From contig NZ_MVJM01000002.1 in NCBI RefSeq assembly GCF_002156385.1, positions 124,001-188,000 on the forward strand: a stretch of 64,000 nucleotides of DNA. Reading direction: 5' to 3'. The position numbers and the translations under genes were made by a program. Under the pieces are notes generated by a model. That model was given only the letters and a program-made list of their open reading frames with translations. It searched no databases and was not told the origin of the DNA. This document shows, in pieces, positions 16,804 through 23,184 of this stretch. The DNA is from Halalkalibacter urbisdiaboli (GTDB lineage Bacteria > Bacillota > Bacilli > Bacillales > Bacillaceae_D). Position 1 is the stretch's first letter. Each line of letters begins with the position of its first letter.

Positions 16804-17836
16804 CCCTTTTGTATTTAGAACTAAATCAGGCAAAATCTCTTTTCAACTAGATTTGAAAATTGTCATCTTTACGCTACTTTTTCTATGTTTAACTGTCCTT
16901 CTCTTCTTTCTTGCAATATCGATTGGTAGCTCGTGGATTCACCCTATTACTGTTTTAAGCCATTTGCTTGGATTTGGAAATGGCGAGCATGATTATGTCA
17001 TTAACACACTTCGGCTCCCTCGGGTTATCCTTTCACTTATGGTTGGTGCAGCATTAGGGGTATCTGGGTTAATTTTGCAGGGGATTGTTCGAAACCCACT
17101 TGCCTCCCCTGACATTCTAGGTATTACAGGGGGCGCATCGGTTGGTGCCATTATTTTTCTTGTTACGTTAGGTGGGGTTGTTAGTATTAGTTGGCTTCCA
17201 ATTGCAGCTATTACCGGGGCAGGACTCGTTTCACTATTAATCTATGTTCTTTCTTGGAAAAGAGGGGTTACCCCAATACGTCTCGTGTTGATCGGTATTG
17301 GAGTTGCAGCTGGAATGAGTGCACTCACAACGATGATGATCGTTTTAAGTGAAATGACCGTGGCAACAAAGGCCTATATTTGGATGACCGGCAGTATTTA
17401 TGGAGCTAACTGGACGGATGTGTATGGTTTACTTCCTTGGCTCTTAATCCTCCTTCCTATTTCGTACTTTTTCTCGAGAACGATGAACGTAAAAGAACTA
17501 GGTGATGAGATTGCTACTGGATTAGGAATCAAGGTTCAGCTTTGCCGAACACTTTTACTATTTTTAAGTGTGGCACTCGCTGGTTCAGCGGTTGCTTTTG
17601 CTGGCGGCATTGGCTTTGTTGGCTTAATTGCACCTCATATTGCAAAAAAGCTAATTGGACACTCGTTTTCTGGTTTAATTCCATTAACGGCCATAATTGG
17701 TGGGATAATCGTGTTAATAGCTGATGTTGTTGCTAGAACAGCCTTTTTACCGTTAGATATTCCAGCTGGAGTGTTTACAGCTGGAATTGGAGCTCCATTT
17801 TTCATTTATTTATTATTTAGTAAGAGGAACATATAG
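16796..17836 (+). CDS. FecCD-family iron-siderophore permease, second subunit
   Basis: The 346-residue protein is homologous to the preceding permease (RLPRVILSLMVGAALGVSGLILQGIVRNPLASPDILGITGGA and GGIGFVGLIAPHIAKK). AAAGGGGTGA precedes the ATG inside the end of the upstream gene. The two would form the heterodimeric channel. No ATPase gene follows: a terminator comes at once and the next gene is on the other strand, so an ATP-binding subunit must be supplied from elsewhere, as happens with shared siderophore ATPases in B. subtilis. Confidence 0.92.
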   Translation: MHSPFVFRTKSGKISFQLDLKIVIFTLLFLCLTVLLFFLAISIGSSWIHPITVLSHLLGFGNGEHDYVINTLRLPRVILSLMVGAALGVSGLILQGIVRNPLASPDILGITGGASVGAIIFLVTLGGVVSISWLPIAAITGAGLVSLLIYVLSWKRGVTPIRLVLIGIGVAAGMSALTTMMIVLSEMTVATKAYIWMTGSIYGANWTDVYGLLPWLLILLPISYFFSRTMNVKELGDEIATGLGIKVQLCRTLLLFLSVALAGSAVAFAGGIGFVGLIAPHIAKKLIGHSFSGLIPLTAIIGGIIVLIADVVARTAFLPLDIPAGVFTAGIGAPFFIYLLFSKRNI

Positions 17837-17842
17837 AAAAAG

Positions 17843-17890
17843 ATGGTGTCCCAAAAAAGTCCTATTTTCGACGTTTTTTTGGGACACCAT
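17843..17890. terminator. Bidirectional terminator
   Basis: ATGGTGTCCCAAAAAA and TTTTTTGGGACACCAT form a long perfect stem. The A/T-rich inner arms give U runs in both directions, so it can end the permease operon and the convergent diguanylate cyclase gene. Confidence 0.85.
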
Positions 17891-17915
17891 TTAATGAGCG
17901 AATTTACCTTTAGCT

Positions 17916-19010
17916 TTATGCGATTTCAATGCGGTTTCTTCCATTCGCTTTTGCCAAGTACAATGCTTTATCAGCTTGTTCAATGACTTCTTCTAATGTT
18001 CCATCACCATTAGCGTAACTAATCCCGATAGATATTGTCACTTTCTGATTCGGCTGAGTTTTTTCTCCGTAAAAAACAAACTCTTCTACCTTGCTCCTTA
18101 ATTGTTCTGTCAATGTTAAAGTCATATCTGGAGACCGTGAAGTATCAAAGTAAATAATAAATTCCTCACCGCCATACCTTGCAAAAATTGCTTTGTCACT
18201 CATATTTTCTTCTAAAATCTGACCGATTATTTTTAACACGACATCACCAGCCTGGTGCCCGTTTGTGTCATTGTATTGTTTGAAATAATCAACATCGAAC
18301 ATGGCAATAGCTAGCTTTTTTTTTGAATTCATGCGTTTTCGAACCTGCTCTTTAAAGCAACGAATATTTGGTATTTGAGTTAAATCGTCGTTATTGGAGA
18401 TAAACTCCAGCTCAATTTTCTGTTGAGACGCACGATTAAAATCATTAATCATTAAACACATTCCTAAAACAGCAAACGTATGAAATATCATCATTAGGAA
18501 AACGATGGGAAACGTAGCCGGTGTTGTCAAAAGGATTAACGTGCCTTGAATGATTTCGAATAACATAAGAACAGAAATGATTTTCTTCATATTAATAAGC
18601 GTTTCGCACGCTTTAAATTTTCCAATACTATGAATCATATGAAACAGTGAACCTATGAAGAAAGGGAGAAAAACCCCTTGTGTAATTCCTTGAATGACAG
18701 TAGGTCCGCCCAACGAAAAGCGATAAATCGTCGTCGGAATAATGGCAACCAACCCGACTTGCCATCCACCAATATATGATACTAATAATAAAGGAGCACT
18801 TCTTAAATCTAAACGAACACCTTCAAATTGAAATGGGATAAACATCATAACCCAAATCGATATAAAACAAAAAAATAGCGGAATGATTAGCTTATTAAAA
18901 AAAGATGCAGAAATTCTTCCTATTAAAAAAGATTGTAGTTTCAACCCTAAAAATACAAAAGTAACGATAAAAGCCATATTTTCAAAAAATGTATAAAACA
19001 TCAAATGCAT
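17916..19010 (-). CDS. Membrane diguanylate cyclase with 5TM-LYT sensor
   Basis: The 364-residue protein has an N-terminal 5TM-5TMR_LYT-type membrane sensor (about residues 1-190; RSAPLLLVSYIGGWQVGLVAIIPTTIYRFSLGG) and a C-terminal GGDEF domain (about 200-364) with an intact active motif YGGEEF and substrate-site DVDYFKQYNDTNGHQAGD. It should make cyclic-di-GMP in response to a signal sensed in the membrane. The sensor is of the same class as that of the LytS kinase at 8651-10384. I use the ATG at 19010, which follows AAGGGG at nine bases. An RxxD inhibitory site is not obvious. Confidence 0.9.
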   Translation of the reverse strand: MHLMFYTFFENMAFIVTFVFLGLKLQSFLIGRISASFFNKLIIPLFFCFISIWVMMFIPFQFEGVRLDLRSAPLLLVSYIGGWQVGLVAIIPTTIYRFSLGGPTVIQGITQGVFLPFFIGSLFHMIHSIGKFKACETLINMKKIISVLMLFEIIQGTLILLTTPATFPIVFLMMIFHTFAVLGMCLMINDFNRASQQKIELEFISNNDDLTQIPNIRCFKEQVRKRMNSKKKLAIAMFDVDYFKQYNDTNGHQAGDVVLKIIGQILEENMSDKAIFARYGGEEFIIYFDTSRSPDMTLTLTEQLRSKVEEFVFYGEKTQPNQKVTISIGISYANGDGTLEEVIEQADKALYLAKANGRNRIEIA

Positions 19011-19115
19011 CAAAAATTACCCCTTAGGAAAATATCCTATTAACTATACCAAACTTATTTAATATGTCTAGGGGGAGAAATGTGAATGTTTCAAGAAAAT
19101 ATGACTTACCTCTAA

Positions 19116-19844
19116 CTATTTCCACTCCCTCTTTCCTATCGAAAATCCCTCAAATAATCGACCTCCGTACGGATCTACTACTTTTTCTGTGAAGGAAATG
19201 ACTTTATCTTTTCCACCAGTTTTGTAAAATTCATCAAACACCTCAATAAACCGAGTCGCAAACGAATCATCATATTCCTTTAATGCCCGGACGACCCATT
19301 TTGAATCGCCTCCCCATTGTTGATTCGTCCTTAAATAAAATTCGCTAAGTAACTCAGTTAATTTATTCGCTATAAATAGCTCTTCCCCTCTATTAGAACA
19401 TCCTATTAAATCATCTAGTGCATCAGTAATAAAATAACGCTTCATATTAATTGTTTCATCCGACCAAGGCTCAGGACCTTTATTTAACAGATGAGCTGCT
19501 TCTTTTTTTATTGAAGAGATAATTCCTTCATCTTTTAACACAACTCCTTCAAGAACCATTCTTGGCAAACAAGGTCTTGCCCGCTTACAATCACTTTCAA
19601 AAAAAGACTTGTATGACTGTAAATTGTAGACAAACAATTCTACCGGCCACTCGTTTTCAAAAAAAGATTCTCGGTACGCAAAATGTAGGTCTTCTTCAAA
19701 CACAACAATGTCTAAATCTGAGGTTGCGGTTTGTTCTCCTCTAATGACACTTCCCGCAAGTAAAGCCCCTTGGCAAGTGGGGAAACGCTTTGATATCAAT
19801 GAACGAGCTGCTTCAATCGGAGGTTGTCTTTTTATCTCACTCAC
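19116..19844 (-). CDS. Nucleotidyltransferase-domain protein
   Basis: The 242-residue protein has the nucleotidyltransferase fold signature GSVIRGEQTATSDLDIVVF, with the two catalytic Asp residues of the GSxxxG...DxD motif, followed by a helical C-terminal region. Relatives include aminoglycoside adenylyltransferase-like and uncharacterised proteins; the substrate cannot be told. A GTG start at 19844 follows AAAAGGTGA. It is followed upstream on the same strand by a GNAT gene, 28 bases away, so they may be co-transcribed. Confidence 0.8.
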   Translation of the reverse strand: MSEIKRQPPIEAARSLISKRFPTCQGALLAGSVIRGEQTATSDLDIVVFEEDLHFAYRESFFENEWPVELFVYNLQSYKSFFESDCKRARPCLPRMVLEGVVLKDEGIISSIKKEAAHLLNKGPEPWSDETINMKRYFITDALDDLIGCSNRGEELFIANKLTELLSEFYLRTNQQWGGDSKWVVRALKEYDDSFATRFIEVFDEFYKTGGKDKVISFTEKVVDPYGGRLFEGFSIGKREWK

Positions 19845-19872
19845 AAAATCACCTTTTCATCTTTAATAAGCC

Positions 19873-20301
19873 CTAGCTTTCTTTCGTTCTTAAAAATTCC
19901 GGCAGTCGTGTCATCACCTTTTCTGATTCGACAGAGAAGTCAAATTGTTCATAAAGCATATCAGCATCTTTCGTACCTAAATAACCGAATAAATCTTTCA
20001 ATTCATCTGAATGAATAATTGTGTCCACTAACTTTTTTCCGATTCCATTTCCACGATACGCTTCATCTATGAAAACATCGCAAAGCCAATACATCGTAGC
20101 CCCATCAGTAATAACGCGAGCAAACCCGATTTGCTCATGACCGTAATAAACTCCGTAGCAAAGTGATTGTTCAATTGATTTTTTAATTTTCTCTTTTGAA
20201 CGTTTATTTGCCCAATAACTTCTTTCCATAAACGCATATATTGTTTCTAGATTTAATCGAGATTTATCGGTGCTAATTGTTATAACATTAATAAGATTCA
20301 T
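19873..20301 (-). CDS. GNAT acetyltransferase
   Basis: The 142-residue protein carries the GNAT acetyl-CoA motif (LCDVFIDEAYRGNGIGKKLVDTI) and belongs to the type with an N-terminal YWANKRSKEKIKKSIEQS stretch. It is a clear paralog of the protein at 34875-35288, which shares the motifs YWA-x-x-RSKE-x-I and QIGFARVI-x-D. AGGAGAGG precedes the ATG. The acceptor is unknown. Confidence 0.88.
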   Translation of the reverse strand: MNLINVITISTDKSRLNLETIYAFMERSYWANKRSKEKIKKSIEQSLCYGVYYGHEQIGFARVITDGATMYWLCDVFIDEAYRGNGIGKKLVDTIIHSDELKDLFGYLGTKDADMLYEQFDFSVESEKVMTRLPEFLRTKES

Positions 20302-20362
20302 CTGAACTATCCTCTCCTACAAAAGATATTTACCACTATTGGAAATATAACACAAAATCAAA

Positions 20363-20794
20363 TTATAGATTGTAACTCTTTACAGTTTTAACAATAATTG
20401 TTCCAAAATGCTGTTCACCAATATATGCTTTAAGTTCCCACTCACCACTTGTCGGCAATGCCATTAACGTTGGAAGATGGGCATCTGCTCGATTATTAGC
20501 AGGGCCTAATGAAGCCGCTTGCGTCACTACAACCTCTTGATTAGTCTCTATATTAGTGGCTCTTACTACAAAATGACCTTCTAGTTCATCCGGCTTTCCC
20601 CAAAAATGCCACATATATTTTTGTTTCTGATTCGGAACAAAAGGGCTATATATAAAACCGACTCGATTCTCCTCTCCGACCATCGTATAAGGACCAACCT
20701 CAAACATTGGACTAAGTATTGTATCTGTGCGTTTTTCGTTAGAAACACATGATGTTAAAACAATTAGCAACAAGCATAGAAGTATTTTTTTCAT
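20363..20794 (-). CDS. Lipoprotein linked to an ECF sigma factor (DUF4871-like)
   Basis: The 143-residue protein has a short signal peptide with lipobox LTSC and a beta-rich domain (RVGFIYSPFVPNQKQKYMWHF, SGEWELKAYIGEQHFGTIIV). The pattern fits Bacillus DUF4871 proteins by eye, whose function is unknown. AAAGGAG precedes the ATG and lies within the end of the anti-sigma gene, five bases away, so it is the third gene of the sigma operon. It probably acts at the outer surface in the same stress response. Confidence 0.75.
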   Translation of the reverse strand: MKKILLCLLLIVLTSCVSNEKRTDTILSPMFEVGPYTMVGEENRVGFIYSPFVPNQKQKYMWHFWGKPDELEGHFVVRATNIETNQEVVVTQAASLGPANNRADAHLPTLMALPTSGEWELKAYIGEQHFGTIIVKTVKSYNL

Positions 20795-20799
20795 CCACT

Positions 20800-21444
20800 T
20801 TACTCCTTTATGTTAATTTTAAACGCTTCACTCTTTAAAATTTCCTCTTGATTTCCACTCGGTTCTATTCTAATCTCAATTGCATTTGCTCCAGCAAACA
20901 CTCTACTAGGATGTTCCATGGAAATAGAAAGTTTCCCGTTTAAGCTAGGACGAAAACTCGTTTCTCCAATGATTTCTCCAGCAAAAATTTCAACATTTTC
21001 TTTAGGTCCAAAGGTGACGCCGCCTTCATTATCCCTTACGAAGGATACCGTATATAGTTCTTTTGGATTTAAATGATTAACTGTCACATGAATATCGACT
21101 ACCTGTTTTTCATCAAAGGTAACCGCCACCTTGCCACTTTGGTTCATGAGCGGGACTTCTGCTTGAGATCGCTCTCCAATTACCGTTATCTCATTTTCTT
21201 CTCCTTGATTCGTACCACGATGTTCATCAAGTACGTTCACACTTAATAAAAGAATAAAAAGAAGTAAAACCATGCTCCCTGTTATTCCACTCATAATGAG
21301 CTTCATCGACATTCCGCTAGTCTTCCTCTCCTCTTCTTCATTAGCTTTTTGTAAAAGTGACATATGAATTCGATTGTATACTTGTCGTTTTAGCTTTTGT
21401 TCAGGTAAGGATTTAAGCTCACGTTCAATATCACGGTCTCTCAT
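20800..21444 (-). CDS. Membrane anti-sigma factor-like protein
   Basis: The 214-residue protein has a charged cytoplasmic N-terminus (to about residue 48), one membrane helix (LIMSGITGSMVLLLFILLLSV), and an extracellular beta-rich domain. It starts 14 bases inside the upstream ECF sigma gene. This gene order and topology are typical of an anti-sigma factor that holds its sigma at the membrane. No zinc-binding HxxxCxxC motif is present. AGGAGGA precedes the ATG. Confidence 0.8.
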   Translation of the reverse strand: MRDRDIERELKSLPEQKLKRQVYNRIHMSLLQKANEEEERKTSGMSMKLIMSGITGSMVLLLFILLLSVNVLDEHRGTNQGEENEITVIGERSQAEVPLMNQSGKVAVTFDEKQVVDIHVTVNHLNPKELYTVSFVRDNEGGVTFGPKENVEIFAGEIIGETSFRPSLNGKLSISMEHPSRVFAGANAIEIRIEPSGNQEEILKSEAFKINIKE

Positions 21445-21937
21445 CCTGTAGTCCTCCTCGCTGTTTTTTTAATGCTTTTAATGCCCGAGAGTAAGTCGTA
21501 CGTACCTTATCTTCATTCCAATTTAATACAGCTGCTGTTTCAGCCACCGTAAATTCTTTAATTCCCCTTAGTATAAGGACGTCTCGATAGCTTTGCCTCA
21601 GTGACATAATGGCTCCATATAGCGCTTTATGTATTTCATGTTCAGCCAAGATATGTTCCGGTGAAGGAACTACAGTTTCTTGAAAGATTAGCGAATTCTT
21701 GATATGTCTTATTTTTCTTTTTCTTCCATCGTCGATGGCAATGTTACGTGCGATACTAAATAACCATGTTTTCGGACTTGATTGATGGTGAAATGAATCA
21801 AGCCCTTTTAAAGCCTTCATAAACACCTCTTGGACAAGATCCTCCACGTCTTTATTACCTGTATAATAAACAAGAAACCGATAAACATCATCACTGTATT
21901 GCTTGAACCAATTTGAAATGATACGCGCTTTTGACAT
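21431..21937 (-). CDS. ECF-type RNA polymerase sigma factor
   Basis: The 168-residue protein has region 2 (YRFLVYYTGNKDVEDLVQEVFMKALKGLDSF, then WLFSIARNIAIDD) and region 4 (LRQSYRDVLILRGIKEFTVAETAAVLNWNEDKVRTTYSRALKAL). It directs RNA polymerase to a small regulon, usually for cell-envelope stress. GGGGGAA precedes the ATG. Two TTGGAAC motifs lie upstream (minus strand, near 22009 and 21981) and could be -35 elements of an autoregulated promoter. The anti-sigma gene overlaps its 3' end. Confidence 0.93.
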   Translation of the reverse strand: MSKARIISNWFKQYSDDVYRFLVYYTGNKDVEDLVQEVFMKALKGLDSFHHQSSPKTWLFSIARNIAIDDGRKRKIRHIKNSLIFQETVVPSPEHILAEHEIHKALYGAIMSLRQSYRDVLILRGIKEFTVAETAAVLNWNEDKVRTTYSRALKALKKQRGGLQDERP

Positions 21938-22057
21938 AATGTTTCCCCCGTATTGAACTCTTACTTATTAGACGGTTCCAATGGTTATTTATGACACTTA
22001 TTGTTCCAATTTGATAAAAAAAAGAGTTGTCCACTAAATAACTACAGACCACCCTTC

Positions 22058-22594
22058 TTACTTAAGCTCTTTTTTGTTTTCAATCTTATCTAAAAACTCA
22101 TTTATTTCACGTCTACCTTTTAAAGTGATGATTTTCTTTGGAAAACCAAGCTTCTGAAGATCTTTTAACCTATCATCAGCGGAATGCTTACGCCGGTAAT
22201 AGGTTGTTAGAATAAATTTTATAAATGGCCAATCTAGCTTTTCCTTACACCCCTCCCCCATGTCTATCCGTGTTTTTCCAATATTCGTAAGCCACCTTTT
22301 AACAACCCTGTATAAACAAACTGGTAATGAACGTTCGAGATAAATAATGGTGTCAGCCTGTTCTACTCGAATTCGGACAGTACTTTGATAATTCCCTTCA
22401 ATAATCCAGTTTTCTTTCTTCATGATTTCTTTTTGTTTGTCGGAGAATTCTTCTAATGATGCCTGTACCCATTCAGGCTTCCAAAAGAGTGTATCAAGGT
22501 GATACACTTCTATATGAAGGGCATTCCCAAGTCGGCGAGCAAAAGTAGATTTACCGACTCCAGCTGATACACCCATAACCATAATCCGGTTCAT
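22058..22594 (-). CDS. P-loop kinase-like protein (FlaR/topology modulation family)
   Basis: The 178-residue protein has a Walker A motif GVSAGVGKST at the N-terminus, an adenylate-kinase-like substrate region (YHLDTLFWKPEWV, NWIIEGNY), and a helical C-terminus. It fits the family annotated as DNA topology modulation protein FlaR, though a small-molecule kinase role is more likely from the fold. AGGAGGAGG precedes the ATG. It is divergent from the HesB-like gene, with about 100 bases between them. Confidence 0.85.
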   Translation of the reverse strand: MNRIMVMGVSAGVGKSTFARRLGNALHIEVYHLDTLFWKPEWVQASLEEFSDKQKEIMKKENWIIEGNYQSTVRIRVEQADTIIYLERSLPVCLYRVVKRWLTNIGKTRIDMGEGCKEKLDWPFIKFILTTYYRRKHSADDRLKDLQKLGFPKKIITLKGRREINEFLDKIENKKELK

Positions 22595-22698
22595 CCAACC
22601 TCCTCCTTTTCTTTAACGTTTTTTTGACTATGAAGATTACTTACTTAGGTTGAGATTAATTGCACCCCTTTGTTACATTTAAAAAAGGAGGTATATAA

Positions 22699-22971
22699 AT
22701 GTACATTACGAAAGAGGCATGTGACTTTTTAAAAAAGCTAGCTCATATGCGGAACAAGAGCGGCATACGGATTGGATATAATGAAAAGAGTAAATGAGGA
22801 TTATCTAAATTTAAGCTGACTCTGGATGAGTTACATTCAAATGACCATTTCGTGGAAATACATGGGTTAATGGTTTTTTACAAAAGTGACCTTTTCCAAC
22901 ATATTGAGCGTCTACATATCTCTTATCATAAAGGAAGATTATCGTTAAGGGATACGGGGATATCCGGATGA
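22699..22971 (+). CDS. HesB/IscA-like protein with in-frame UGA, candidate selenoprotein
   Basis: AAAAAAGGAGG lies just before an ATG at 22699. Translation stops after 32 codons at a TGA (22795-22797), but the same frame continues for 57 codons to a second TGA at 22969. The joined 90-residue product is a HesB-like protein: an N-terminal helix (MYITKEACDFLKKL), IRIG, then K-U-GLSKFKLTLDE, NDHFVEIHGLMVFYKSDLFQHIERLHISY. The UGA aligns with the first conserved Cys of the family (pattern C-G-G-P-R-F-G-L-x-L-D-E). HesB-like proteins with Sec at this site are already known in other bacteria. A SECIS-like hairpin follows. Sec at this site in a Bacillaceae member is inferred; a pseudogene is the alternative. 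A possible promoter, TTGAGA-17-TTACAT, is at 22650-22678. Confidence 0.72.
22795..22842 (+). promoter_or_regulatory. Candidate bacterial SECIS hairpin with its UGA codon
   Basis: After the UGA (22795-22797), UGACUC (22817-22822) pairs with GAGUUA (22828-22833), including one G-U pair, around a loop UGGAU. The second and third loop bases are G; the first lies 27 nt after the UGA. An outer helix (22809-22815 with 22836-22842, one mismatch) extends the stem. This fits the bacterial SECIS layout, as does the element at 1575-1593, which also has G at loop position two. Confidence 0.6.
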
Positions 22972-23184
22972 ATCCCCAATTCCCAAACAGGTCATGCCTG
23001 TGATGTTAGCCCTGTTTCATCCGGTATATAATGAAACGTAACTATTTTTGTCTGTTTATCAGCAAGCTTTGAAATCGGTTATCACAATTTGTACACAATT
23101 GCAGCTCGCTCTTATAATCCTTATCATGTTATCTCTAATCGAATCTCTTCATTGAAGTTCTGTTTCAAAACTCAGTTAGGCAAA

